A stretch of DNA of 64,000 nucleotides, taken from contig DFMO01000006.1 of the NCBI GenBank assembly GCA_002375695.1, positions 372,001 to 436,000 on the forward strand. Direction: 5' to 3'. The translations under genes were made by a program, and so were the position numbers. The notes beneath the pieces are model-generated. The model was given only the letters and a program-made list of their open reading frames with translations. It did not search any database and had not been told where the DNA came from. Within the stretch, counting starts at the first letter, position 1, and every line of letters starts with the position of its first letter. Source of the DNA: Flavobacteriaceae bacterium UBA3591 (GTDB taxonomy: Bacteria; Bacteroidota; Bacteroidia; Flavobacteriales; Flavobacteriaceae). Below are positions 18,673-27,351 of this stretch, piece by piece.

Positions 18673-20086
18673 TACTTAATCTTTGCTGTTCAACATTTTC
18701 TGCAAGGCGTTTTTCAACTATTGGAGCAATTATAGTTTTTACTGGCTTGCGTTTAACAAAAGGAAAAAGCTCTAAATCGTTTTTAATTTTGTCGTTTTGA
18801 TTGGGATGATAGTTTGTTCCTAAAAGCTTTACTTCTCCACTTTCAAAAAGCTGTTCTTCTTTATCGGCACTCTCTTTAATTTTCTTTTGAATTGTTCCTT
18901 CTTTTAACAACTGAAGAAACCCACCTCCTTTTTCAATATCTTTAAAAATTTGAAGTGCTTTTTCGGCTAATTCATCGGTTAGGCTTTCTATGTAATACGC
19001 ACCATCGGCGGGATTACTAACCGCGTTAAAATAGCTTTCGTGTTTTAAAATTAAAAGTTGGTTTCGTGCAATACGATCTCCAAATTCATTTCTTTTATGA
19101 AATATTTCATCATACGGCATGTTACAAACTGCATCGGCTCCTCCCAAAATAGCACTCATACATTCGGTAGTACTGCGAAGTAAATTTACGTTGTAATCAT
19201 ACAAAGTTTTATTTCTTTTGGAAGGTGTAGCAATAATATGGCAAGTTTCATTTATACCATATTCTTTAGCCAAGGTTGCAAACAATTTTCGCAAGGCTCT
19301 AATTTTGGCTATTTCAAAAAAGTAGTTGGATCCAACAGCAAGATTAAATGTAATTTTCACTTCTTTTATCGCATCCTTTTCCACTGTTTTAGAAACGGCA
19401 GATTGTGAAAATAAATGGTTTAAGTATTCATTGACGTGTGCCATAGCATAGGCTAATTGTTGCACCACGGTAGCTCCCGCATTTTGATATAGGCTAAGGT
19501 CTACGCCAATTATATTTTCTTTTAAATTGACTTTTAATAATGTATCTAAAATTTCGTGATCAGAATTTAAATTCTGATACCAATTACCTGTTTTAGCTAA
19601 ATTTCCGAGCAAATCAATATTGTAAAATACCGTTGCATTTTTTGTCGAGAAAAAGGTAAATAATTCGGTGTAGAAATTTTTTGATAGAAAGTTAAGTTGA
19701 AAATATATAGGAATATTTTCAAAAGGAAAATTATTAAAAAGCGCTTGCAGATTAAATTTTTTTGTTGCCTTAAAAACAATAGCTTCGGCACCTCTTTTAA
19801 TCGCGTCTAAGGCAATGCTGTTTGCAATTTCTTCATTGTCCACAAATATTTTTTGAACAATACGCCACGCTTTAGGTTGCCCAGGAATATTTTGAAAATC
19901 TTCTTTAAAATCATCTTGGTGATAAAAAGGTTTTACGTGAATTCCTTCGGGGCTATTCCAAACTAAAGTTTCGTTATAATCGGCTCCCTTTAAATCTACT
20001 TGTATTTTTTGTTTCCACTGCTTGGCCGAAACTTCATTAAAATCTGTAAACCCATCAAAAGATTGGGTGTTTTGAACTTTACTCAT
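18665..20086 (-). CDS. mutA: Methylmalonyl-CoA mutase small subunit
   Basis: A 473-residue partner of the large subunit. It has the mutase barrel in degraded form ([22 protein letters not shown], then a segment ending [19 protein letters not shown]) but is too short to hold a B12 domain and lacks the DxHxxG motif, as expected for the non-catalytic subunit. It starts within a 4-base ATGA overlap with the upstream septum-initiator gene and overlaps mutB by 8 bases. Confidence 0.93.
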   Translation of the reverse strand: MSKVQNTQSFDGFTDFNEVSAKQWKQKIQVDLKGADYNETLVWNSPEGIHVKPFYHQDDFKEDFQNIPGQPKAWRIVQKIFVDNEEIANSIALDAIKRGAEAIVFKATKKFNLQALFNNFPFENIPIYFQLNFLSKNFYTELFTFFSTKNATVFYNIDLLGNLAKTGNWYQNLNSDHEILDTLLKVNLKENIIGVDLSLYQNAGATVVQQLAYAMAHVNEYLNHLFSQSAVSKTVEKDAIKEVKITFNLAVGSNYFFEIAKIRALRKLFATLAKEYGINETCHIIATPSKRNKTLYDYNVNLLRSTTECMSAILGGADAVCNMPYDEIFHKRNEFGDRIARNQLLILKHESYFNAVSNPADGAYYIESLTDELAEKALQIFKDIEKGGGFLQLLKEGTIQKKIKESADKEEQLFESGEVKLLGTNYHPNQNDKIKNDLELFPFVKRKPVKTIIAPIVEKRLAENVEQQRLSNE

Positions 20087-20415
20087 CGCTTCTCTTCTTT
20101 ATTGATGCTATCTTCGTGTTCAATTATATAAATATCTTCGTTTTCTTTCTTAAGGTAATATTTTTCGCGAGCAAATTTTTCCATTTCATTACTGTCTTGT
20201 AACTTTTCAATAAAGGCGCGATCGGCCTCAATTTCGTTACGGTAAAATTCGGCATTGTCTTCCAGGCCATCAATTTCGCTATCTAATTCACGATGAATAA
20301 GATAAGAATTGGCATCAAAAAAAACCATCCACACAATAAAAAAGATTAATATAAGCACATACTTATTGCTTATAAATCTAATCCATTTGTTTTTTTTAAT
20401 TTCTGAAAGTTTCAC
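20083..20415 (-). CDS. FtsB/DivIC-type septum formation initiator
   Basis: A 110-residue bitopic protein: short basic N terminus, one TM helix at about residues 20-38 (YVLILIFFIVWMVFFD), then a coiled coil (RELDSEIDGLEDNAEFYRNEIEADRAFIEKL) and FAREKYYLKKENEDIYIIE, the conserved DivIC/FtsB terminal segment. It should join FtsL and FtsQ-like proteins at the division site. It is coupled by 4-base overlaps both to udk upstream and mutA downstream. Confidence 0.9.
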   Translation of the reverse strand: MKLSEIKKNKWIRFISNKYVLILIFFIVWMVFFDANSYLIHRELDSEIDGLEDNAEFYRNEIEADRAFIEKLQDSNEMEKFAREKYYLKKENEDIYIIEHEDSINKEEKR

Positions 20416-21032
20416 GACTCAGTATACGTAATTTTTTGATGAATTATGGTTCTAATAACATCTATTGCTACGGTGTTATATTTATTTGTAGGAATAATTA
20501 TATCAGCAAACTCTTTAGTAGGTTCAATAAACTGTTGATGCATTGGTTTAAGCGTTGTTTGATACCTGCTCAACACTTCTTCCAAATCGCGCCCACGGGT
20601 AGCAATATCGCGTTTTAATCTACGTATAAGGCGTTCATCGCTATCGGCGTGTACAAATATCTTAATATCAAACATATCGCGAATATCTGGATGCGACAAA
20701 ATTAAAATACCTTCAACTATAATTACTTTTTTAGGTGCCGTGGTAATGGTTTGGCCCGTTCTATTGTGTTCTACAAATGAATATACCGGCTGCTCAAACG
20801 ATTTGCCTTCTCGCAATTCTTTTAAATGGGTAACAAGCAAGTCAAAATCTATTGCTTTTGGGTGGTCAAAATTTATTTTAACACGTTCTTCCATCGATAA
20901 ATGGCTAGTATCGTGATAATAAGAATCTTGCGAAATTACGCACACTTCGTGATCTGGAAGTTCCGAAACAATTTGTTCTACTACTGTTGTTTTTCCACTT
21001 CCGGTACCACCGGCAATGCCAAGTATAAGCAT
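20412..21032 (-). CDS. udk: Uridine kinase
   Basis: Phosphorylates uridine and cytidine in pyrimidine salvage, 206 residues. P-loop GIAGGTGSGKTTV lies at residues 5-17. SQDSYYHD and the FDHPKAIDFDLL segment bind nucleoside, and RRLKRDIATRGRDLEEVLSRY is the family lid. It is the first gene of the udk - divIC - mutA - mutB operon. A -7-like box TACATTTG (minus strand, 21056-21049) lies 17 bases before the start, without an obvious -33 box at the right distance. Confidence 0.96.
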   Translation of the reverse strand: MLILGIAGGTGSGKTTVVEQIVSELPDHEVCVISQDSYYHDTSHLSMEERVKINFDHPKAIDFDLLVTHLKELREGKSFEQPVYSFVEHNRTGQTITTAPKKVIIVEGILILSHPDIRDMFDIKIFVHADSDERLIRRLKRDIATRGRDLEEVLSRYQTTLKPMHQQFIEPTKEFADIIIPTNKYNTVAIDVIRTIIHQKITYTES

Positions 21033-21217
21033 AGTTTTAAAATTTTTACAAATGTAGGGAAAATGGTTTCAAGTTTATAAATTAGGCTTTATCGATTCTA
21101 TACTGAAATTTTACAATCATCAAATATTTGCGATATTTCAGTTATTAAAATAGTCCTACCCTTTTGTACAGTAAATTTCAAACATCTTTTCTATTTTTGA
21201 AGTTGATAAATTTTTAG

Positions 21218-21844
21218 ATGAAAACAATACTGTTATACCCTTCGTATTTTCCTTCTATAGAACAAATGACGGCAATAGCGCAAACCGATAAAGTGGTTTT
21301 TGAGGTTGAAGACAACTACCAAAAACAAACCTACCGAAACCGCATGGTAGTAGCGCACAGCAATGGCAGACTGTTACTCAATATTCCTGTAAAGCATTCC
21401 AAAACCGGTAAACGCCAAAAAACAAAAGAAGTGGTGGTTGAAAATGATTTTCCGTGGCAAGAGCATCATTGGCGAAGTTTACAAAGCGCTTATCGCACCT
21501 CTCCTTTTTTTGAATTTTACGAAGATGACTTAGCCCCTTTCTTTACCAAACCCGTAGAAAAACTGCTAGACCACAATTTGCAAATTTTTGAAGTGCTTTG
21601 CGAATTAATAGGCATAGATTGCGAGGTTGAAAAAACTACAACTTTCCAAACAGAACCGAAAATTGCAGATTGTAGGTTTATGGTTAACGCAAAGCGAAAA
21701 ACAACTTTTTCTCCTGATAAATATACACAGGTACACGAAAATAATCACTCCTTTTTACCCAATTTATCGGTGTTAGATTTATTGTTTAATGAAGGGCCCA
21801 ATACACTACTTTATTTAGAAAACCAACAAGTAGAAAAAATTTAA
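21218..21844 (+). CDS. WbqC family protein
   Basis: A 208-residue member of the WbqC family, found in surface-polysaccharide loci and elsewhere; biochemical role not proven. It starts ILLYPSYFPSIEQMTAIAQ and contains TYRNRMVVAHSNGRLLLNIPV, then EHHWRSLQSAYRTSPFFEFYEDDL and LSVLDLLFNEGP, all typical. A -7-like TATTTTTG at 21192-21199 lies just upstream. It is convergent with the EEP phosphatase gene. Confidence 0.88.
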   Translation: MKTILLYPSYFPSIEQMTAIAQTDKVVFEVEDNYQKQTYRNRMVVAHSNGRLLLNIPVKHSKTGKRQKTKEVVVENDFPWQEHHWRSLQSAYRTSPFFEFYEDDLAPFFTKPVEKLLDHNLQIFEVLCELIGIDCEVEKTTTFQTEPKIADCRFMVNAKRKTTFSPDKYTQVHENNHSFLPNLSVLDLLFNEGPNTLLYLENQQVEKI

Positions 21845-21857
21845 ATATTTAAAAATA

Positions 21858-22874
21858 CTACCAAGCTACCGTAGCTTTTATAGCAAAGTGATCTGAAAAG
21901 GTATTGGTTAAGGTTTTAAATGATAACACTTCAAACGCTGGCGAGGCAAAAATATAATCGATTCGCATTGGGAATGATTCAAATTTAAAGGTAGTACCTA
22001 AGCCATTTCCTCTTTCTCGAAAAGCATCGTTCATAGTGTTATTTACTTGCCTATAAATGTATGAAAACGGGGTGTTGTTAAAGTCGCCACAAATTAATAC
22101 CGGGTGGTCCGTACTTTTTTTGTGCTCTAAAATAGCTTCTATTTGCAGTTGCTGTTCTCCAAAACCTCGCGATAGCCGTTGTCTCAATTTTTCGTTATCG
22201 CTTTTTTGTAAAAAACTTACTCTAGGGATAATACCCAAAGATTGTAGGTGTACACTGTAAATTCTTACGGTATCTTTATTTTTAATTACATCGGCATACA
22301 AGGTGTTGTTAGCTGTGTGTTTAAAATCAAAAGCGCCTGTATTAACCAGTGGGTATTTTGAAAATATTGCGTGCCCAAGCTTAGCGTTTTTGTTTCTAAA
22401 ATGTACGTATTTATGTGGATAGGTAGAAAAATCGATGGTATTACCTCTATAATATTCCTGAATACAAAGAATATCTGGGTCTTGTTGCGTTAAAATTTCA
22501 GAAAAAACAGTGGTGGCATCGGTTTTTGGATTGCTTTCGTACGCATTAAATAAACGTACGTTATATGATAAAACACTTAGCGAATTTTCAAATTGCGAGG
22601 CGTCACCTTCGACAGAGACTTCATAAAAAACATTAAAATAGAAATAGGAAAACGCCAAAACTGTAAGCGACACTAAAAAGCGTTTTTTAAATTGAATCAC
22701 CCAAAATATTGCAAATATTATATTTATAATTATTAATACAGATACCGCCAAACTAAGCAGCGATAGGGTGGGAAATGTTTTTGGCGGTAAAAAAGGAAGT
22801 ACGAAGGATATTAACAATAAAAGTGCTGCGAGTAGGTTTACCCAAAAAATCACATTATTGAAAAACCTTTTCAT
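21858..22874 (-). CDS. Endonuclease/exonuclease/phosphatase family membrane protein
   Basis: 338 residues: about three TM helices in the first ~90 residues, then an EEP (DNase I-like) domain from about residue 100. Catalytic motifs visible are LSVLSYNVRLF, CIQEYY (metal-binding Glu), SVHLQS, VLICGDFNNTPFSY and the final RIDYIFAS with SDHFAI. Substrate could be phosphodiester or phosphatidylinositol-like lipid; not decidable. It is last in the mutL - rhomboid - rhomboid - EEP run, 3 bases after the second rhomboid. Confidence 0.88.
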   Translation of the reverse strand: MKRFFNNVIFWVNLLAALLLLISFVLPFLPPKTFPTLSLLSLAVSVLIIINIIFAIFWVIQFKKRFLVSLTVLAFSYFYFNVFYEVSVEGDASQFENSLSVLSYNVRLFNAYESNPKTDATTVFSEILTQQDPDILCIQEYYRGNTIDFSTYPHKYVHFRNKNAKLGHAIFSKYPLVNTGAFDFKHTANNTLYADVIKNKDTVRIYSVHLQSLGIIPRVSFLQKSDNEKLRQRLSRGFGEQQLQIEAILEHKKSTDHPVLICGDFNNTPFSYIYRQVNNTMNDAFRERGNGLGTTFKFESFPMRIDYIFASPAFEVLSFKTLTNTFSDHFAIKATVAW

Positions 22875-22877
22875 GAG

Positions 22878-23753
22878 TTAGTCATCTTTACCCGCTTTAA
22901 AAAGAAAATCTTTTTCTTCTTTTGAAAGACTTTCGTAGCCGCTGTTTCCAATTTTGTCTAAAATACTATCAATCTTTTTTTGATGATTAGATTTTACATC
23001 TTTAGGCGTAGAACGCATAGGTTGCTTTCTGGTTGTACGATGAACCGTTTTAAAAGGTTTTTTCTTTGAAGGTTTAAACAAATTGGCAACCCAGTCCATA
23101 AAGTTTTCGAACCATTTTCCTATATCATTTCCTTTGGCAAGTTGCACTGCATAAATATATCCAAAAATACCGCCCCCAACGTGCGCCATTAGTCCGCCAG
23201 CATTTCCCGACGTAGGAATACGAACTAAATCTAGTAAAAATAAAAACAATGCTATTTGCCACAATTTAATAGTAAAAGTAAATAGACGAAACTCGGTATT
23301 TGGGGTATACGTAGCAATAAAAACCATTATTGCTGTAACTGCCCCTGAAGCACCAATTAAAAATCCACGACTTTGCGCAAAAGCTGGGAAAAGATTATAG
23401 GCTATAACAAACAGTAACCCTCCAAAAAGAGCTCCCAGTAAATAAACGGTTAGAAGTCGTTTGCCAGTAAAAAGGTTTAAAACAAATTGCCCAAACCAAT
23501 ACAACCACAACATATTAAACAAAATATGCATAAACCCGAAGTGCAAAAACCCGTAAGTAATAAGGGTCCACGGGTAAAATAGAAGCGTATCTAAACTATC
23601 GCTTAATACAAACCAGCGGGTAAAATATTGTGGAGAAATATTCAATAAAAACGACCCTAAACTAACTATTAGAAACACGATTACGTTTACAACAATTAGC
23701 TTTACCAAAACATTGGCCGTTTTAAATTGATATGTAAGATTAGAAGCCGCCAT
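22878..23753 (-). CDS. Rhomboid family intramembrane serine protease (second copy)
   Basis: 291 residues with about six TM helices. The catalytic Ser is in GASGAVTAI and the catalytic His in LMAHVGGGIFGY; HILFNMLWLYWFG is the N-terminal loop motif. It differs from its neighbour by a ~95-residue basic cytoplasmic tail rich in Lys/Arg (PSKKKPFKTVHRTTRKQPMR) that ends ESLSKEEKDFLFKAGK. It lies 2 bases after the first rhomboid gene. Confidence 0.92.
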   Translation of the reverse strand: MAASNLTYQFKTANVLVKLIVVNVIVFLIVSLGSFLLNISPQYFTRWFVLSDSLDTLLFYPWTLITYGFLHFGFMHILFNMLWLYWFGQFVLNLFTGKRLLTVYLLGALFGGLLFVIAYNLFPAFAQSRGFLIGASGAVTAIMVFIATYTPNTEFRLFTFTIKLWQIALFLFLLDLVRIPTSGNAGGLMAHVGGGIFGYIYAVQLAKGNDIGKWFENFMDWVANLFKPSKKKPFKTVHRTTRKQPMRSTPKDVKSNHQKKIDSILDKIGNSGYESLSKEEKDFLFKAGKDD

Positions 23754-23755
23754 AA

Positions 23756-24499
23756 TTAATTCCAGCGATGATCGTTAAAACTATTTTTTTTCCAGTACCA
23801 CGCCATGATAAAACCAAAAAGTGCTCCACCTATATGTGCCCAATGTGCAATACCCGTAGCGGTACCCGTTATTCCGAAGATTAAATCCATAATTATAATT
23901 CCGGGTATAAAGTATTTTGCTTTAATAGGAATTGGCAAGAAAATAAGCATTAATTCTACATTTGGATACATAATTCCAAATGCCACTAATATACCGTAAA
24001 CCGCACCCGAAGCTCCCAACGCCATCCCGTGGTATGATTGAGCCATGGACTGTATGCTTTCCATAGGCACAGAGTCTAAAACAGCGCGACTGCCACCGTT
24101 ACCACCCGATAGATAACTCATTATTTCGGCTTGGCTCCACCCTCCTGCAATTAAAGAATCCATAACACTATGGATGTGGAAATAATTAACCAAAGTATGA
24201 ATTATCGCAGCACCCAAACCTGCCGAAAAATAAAAGAATAAAAACTTTTTTTGACCCCAGCGCATTTCTAATGGCGAACCAAACGCCCATAAGGCGTACA
24301 TATTAAAAAGTATATGAAATATGGACGAGGGGTCGTGCATAAACATATGCGTAATAGGTTGCCAATATTGAAAATTAGGGTTTTCAAAATAGTAAAGAGC
24401 AAACAGTTTTATTGATAAATCTCCAATAATAAAAGACCCTATGTAAAAGATTACATTTAGTATTAAAAGAAATTTAATTGTGTCGGTAATTCTTCCCAT
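23756..24499 (-). CDS. Rhomboid family intramembrane serine protease (first copy)
   Basis: 247 residues, about six TM helices. Catalytic Ser in MALGASGAVYGILVAFG, catalytic His in AHWAHIGGALFGF, and HILFNMYALWAFG in the first loop. A glycine-rich insert (SYLSGGNGGSR) lies between TM segments. It directly follows mutL (stop and start adjacent), so it is co-translated in the same operon. Cleaves TM helices of substrate proteins; targets unknown. Confidence 0.93.
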   Translation of the reverse strand: MGRITDTIKFLLILNVIFYIGSFIIGDLSIKLFALYYFENPNFQYWQPITHMFMHDPSSIFHILFNMYALWAFGSPLEMRWGQKKFLFFYFSAGLGAAIIHTLVNYFHIHSVMDSLIAGGWSQAEIMSYLSGGNGGSRAVLDSVPMESIQSMAQSYHGMALGASGAVYGILVAFGIMYPNVELMLIFLPIPIKAKYFIPGIIIMDLIFGITGTATGIAHWAHIGGALFGFIMAWYWKKNSFNDHRWN

Positions 24500-26386
24500 T
24501 TATACAAATTTTTTATCCAAATCGCCTACATCCAGCGTTGTAAAAACTGGTTTGTTTGTAGGGCTTACAGTTGGCTCTTTACACGCAAATAGCTGGTTAA
24601 TTAAATGCTCGCGTTCTTCGCTGCTAAGTGATACTCCAGTTTTAATAGCCATGCTTGCTGCCATCGATTTTGCCAACATATCATTTTGACTAAACCCCGT
24701 ATCGGGCATTTCTTCTTTTATATCGTGAACCAATTGGTTGAGCAAATTTACAACATGGCTTTCGAGAATCAATACAGGAATACCGCTTATCTCAATAGTT
24801 TCATCTTTTAATTCAGAAAAAATAAAGCCGGTGTGCTCCAATTGCTCGCGTACTTTTTTAATAATTTCTACATCGGGCTTTGTAAAATGTAATTGTAACG
24901 GAAATAACAACTGCTGACTTATTGCTTCTTTAATGGTGATGTTTTTCAGCAATTCTTCGTACAACACCCGTTGATGCGCGAGATTTTGATGAATTACCAT
25001 CATTCCATTTTTAATGGGACTCACAATATATTTATTTTGAAGCTGAAATGTTACCTGCCCGGTATCGGTTTCTTCGGTACTAAATAGGCTGCCCGTAACT
25101 TCTTCGCTTTCAAACTGCATTTCAACACCGTCGCCTTTCGCAGTGTGATTATCTACTTGCTGAGCAGCATCAAAATTTGCTTGACGCGTATCATCATTTA
25201 AGCCAACGTACAACGACTCCCACGAGTTTGGCTGCTCTCTTTTAAAAGGAAATTTTATATTCCCTTGCTTAGCTTTTTCTTTAAATGGGTTAAAATCTTT
25301 ATCGACGTCTATCGAAGGTGCTGTTGGAGTTTTTTTACTGTATTCGTAAGGAGTATCAAAACCTTTATCTCTTTCAAAATCGAGAACCGGTGCAATATTA
25401 AACTGCCCTAAACTGTGTTTTACCGTAGCCCGAAGCATCGCATAAATTGCGTGCTCATCGTCAAATTTTATTTCGGTTTTTGTAGGGTGAATATTAATAT
25501 CGATAGAATGCGGGTCTACCTCTAAAAATAAGAAGTATCCTGGGTGCACATCATTTTTCATTAATCCTTCAAAAGCCGATGAAACCGCGTGATGTAAATA
25601 CGGACTTTTAATAAACCTATCGTTGACAAAGAAAAATTGTTCTCCCCTACTTTTTTTACTGTATTCGGGTTTTATTACAAAACCGTTGATTTTTAAAATT
25701 TCGGTTTCTTCGCCCACAGGCACCAATTTTTCATTGGTTTTACTCCCGAAAATATTTACAATTCGTTGTCGCGAATTGGTTGCGGGCAAATTAAAAACAT
25801 CGCTGCCGTTGTGAAGCATCTGAAACGAAACACTTGGATGCGCCATTGCTACTCGGTGAAATTCGTCAATAATATGCCGCATTTCTACGGTATTACTTTT
25901 TAAAAAATTTCGGCGAGCTGGAATATTATAAAATAGATTTTTTACTGAAATGGTTGTCCCTTTTGGTACCACTGCAGGTTCTTGCGATGTTACTTTGCTT
26001 CCCTCAATGGTGAGGTGTGTTCCTATTTCAGAATTTTCAGTCTTTGTTTTAAGCTCAACGTGTGCAATTGCAGCAATTGAAGCCAATGCCTCCCCCCGAA
26101 ATCCTTTGGTATGTAAATCGAAAAGATCTTCGGCAGTTTTAATTTTTGAAGTTGCATGCCGTTCAAAACTTAGTCGTGCATCTGTAACACTCATCCCTAC
26201 ACCATCATCGGTGACTTGAACTAGGGTTTTTCCTGCGTCTTTAACCACCAAAGTAATGTTTGTAGCCTTTGCGTCTATTGCATTTTCCAACAGTTCCTTT
26301 ACAACAGATGCAGGTCGTTGTACAACTTCGCCAGCTGCAATTTGATTCGCAACGTGATCTGGTAATAACTGAATGATGTCTGCCAT
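24500..26386 (-). CDS. mutL: DNA mismatch repair protein MutL
   Basis: 628 residues. The GHKL ATPase half is intact: KELLENAIDA, VTDDGVGM and LHTKGFRGEALASIAA in the first ~110 residues, and GTTISVKNLFYNIPARRNFLK near 140-160. The C-terminal dimerisation domain is present from about residue 440. The nuclease-type metal motifs look lost: DQHA-x2-E-x4-E reads as HQNLAHQRVLYE (about 466-477), the ACKxAIK motif as AASMAIK (about 576-582), and CPHGRP as SPTNKP (about 608-613). It may therefore lack the endonuclease activity typical of MutH-less bacteria. Confidence 0.96.
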   Translation of the reverse strand: MADIIQLLPDHVANQIAAGEVVQRPASVVKELLENAIDAKATNITLVVKDAGKTLVQVTDDGVGMSVTDARLSFERHATSKIKTAEDLFDLHTKGFRGEALASIAAIAHVELKTKTENSEIGTHLTIEGSKVTSQEPAVVPKGTTISVKNLFYNIPARRNFLKSNTVEMRHIIDEFHRVAMAHPSVSFQMLHNGSDVFNLPATNSRQRIVNIFGSKTNEKLVPVGEETEILKINGFVIKPEYSKKSRGEQFFFVNDRFIKSPYLHHAVSSAFEGLMKNDVHPGYFLFLEVDPHSIDINIHPTKTEIKFDDEHAIYAMLRATVKHSLGQFNIAPVLDFERDKGFDTPYEYSKKTPTAPSIDVDKDFNPFKEKAKQGNIKFPFKREQPNSWESLYVGLNDDTRQANFDAAQQVDNHTAKGDGVEMQFESEEVTGSLFSTEETDTGQVTFQLQNKYIVSPIKNGMMVIHQNLAHQRVLYEELLKNITIKEAISQQLLFPLQLHFTKPDVEIIKKVREQLEHTGFIFSELKDETIEISGIPVLILESHVVNLLNQLVHDIKEEMPDTGFSQNDMLAKSMAASMAIKTGVSLSSEEREHLINQLFACKEPTVSPTNKPVFTTLDVGDLDKKFV

Positions 26387-26392
26387 TAAATC

Positions 26393-26677
26393 TTAAACGT
26401 AGAATATAGATAAATCAAAATCGATAATGTAAAGAAAAAATAACACCAATAATGCAGTAATAATTAACAATCTTAGCGTAGTATTTCTATCTGAAGATCG
26501 TCTTAAATCTGCAATGGCTGTTTTAAACTTGGCTTTTAAGCCTCTGTTATCGCCAACCGTTGTTCTAAATTGATCGAATTTATGATTTATGGTAAACGGA
26601 CTATTTTCACCATCAAACTCGTAATGCCTTGGTTTATAGCTAAACTTTTTATTTTTTCTTTTTCCTATTAGTCCCAT
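26393..26677 (-). CDS. Small single-TM protein upstream of mutL
   Basis: 94 residues: a basic N terminus (MGLIGKRKNKKFSYKPRHYEFDGE) followed by one C-terminal TM helix (about residues 70-90, LRLLIITALLVLFFLYIIDF). Homologues are, to my memory, sometimes labelled riboflavin synthase subunit beta because of the nearby ribH; nothing in this sequence supports an enzyme. It is 6 bases before mutL and probably in that operon. A -7-like TAACTTTG lies at 26698-26691 on the minus strand. Function unknown. Confidence 0.75.
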   Translation of the reverse strand: MGLIGKRKNKKFSYKPRHYEFDGENSPFTINHKFDQFRTTVGDNRGLKAKFKTAIADLRRSSDRNTTLRLLIITALLVLFFLYIIDFDLSIFYV

Positions 26678-26804
26678 AATTATCGTGCCTCAAAGTTACT
26701 GAAATTAGTATGTTTTCTAAAACCTTTCTAAAGCTTGTTTTAAACAATTACTGTACCGCACTTTGCGCAACTTTGTGGCTAATAATAACTAATTATTACA
26801 AAAC

Positions 26805-26833
26805 AATAAAGCTGCTAATTAAGCAGCTTTATT
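26805..26833 (-). terminator. Terminator of the TPR-ribH transcript
   Basis: Perfect 12-bp stem AATAAAGCTGCT / AGCAGCTTTATT with a 5-base loop, 21 bases after ribH. The tail on the minus strand is only moderately T-rich. Confidence 0.75.
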
Positions 26834-26853
26834 AAATTGAAAAGTAAATATTT

Positions 26854-27351
26854 TTAAAACTTAGATTCCTTTCGTAGCTGTGCCATTTTAATTGCAGCAA
26901 TGGCAGCTTCGGTACCTTTGTTGCCGTGTTTACCGCCGCTTCGCTCTATGGCTTGTTGCATATTATTATCGGTAAGTACACAAAAAATAACTGGGATATT
27001 TCCCTGCACATTTAAATCTTTTATGCCTTGTGCTACTGCTTCGCAAACGTAGTCAAAATGCTTAGTTTCGCCTTGAATTACGCTTCCTATGGCAATAACA
27101 GCATCTAACATATCGTAGCTTTCGGTCATTCTTTTACAGCCGTAAATAAGTTCGTAGCTACCTGGCACATTCCAGCGTACTATATTTTCATTTATTGCGC
27201 CGCAATCTTTTAAGGCATCAAAAGCGCCTTGAAACATTCCTTCGGTGATGTCGTGGTTCCATTCTGAAACAACAATCCCAAACCGAAAATCTTTCGCGTT
27301 TGGGATTGTGTTTTTATCGTAAGCCGATAAATTTGTATTTGCTGTAGCCAT
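26854..27351 (-). CDS. ribH: 6,7-dimethyl-8-ribityllumazine synthase
   Basis: Penultimate enzyme of riboflavin synthesis, 165 residues, forming an icosahedral or pentameric shell in its family. Conserved pieces are FRFGIVVSEWNHDITEGM, VPGSYELIYG, AVIAIGSVIQGETKHFDYV with the catalytic His, and PVIFCVLTDNNMQQAIERSGGKHGNKG. It starts next to the stop of the TPR gene (no gap). No other rib gene is nearby and no FMN riboswitch is visible. Confidence 0.97.
   Translation of the reverse strand: MATANTNLSAYDKNTIPNAKDFRFGIVVSEWNHDITEGMFQGAFDALKDCGAINENIVRWNVPGSYELIYGCKRMTESYDMLDAVIAIGSVIQGETKHFDYVCEAVAQGIKDLNVQGNIPVIFCVLTDNNMQQAIERSGGKHGNKGTEAAIAAIKMAQLRKESKF

Noticed and set aside
26393..26677. Possible riboflavin synthase subunit beta next to ribH
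   Set aside because: Only basic residues and one TM helix; no lumazine or riboflavin synthase motif. The name comes from neighbourhood, and ribH itself is the next gene.
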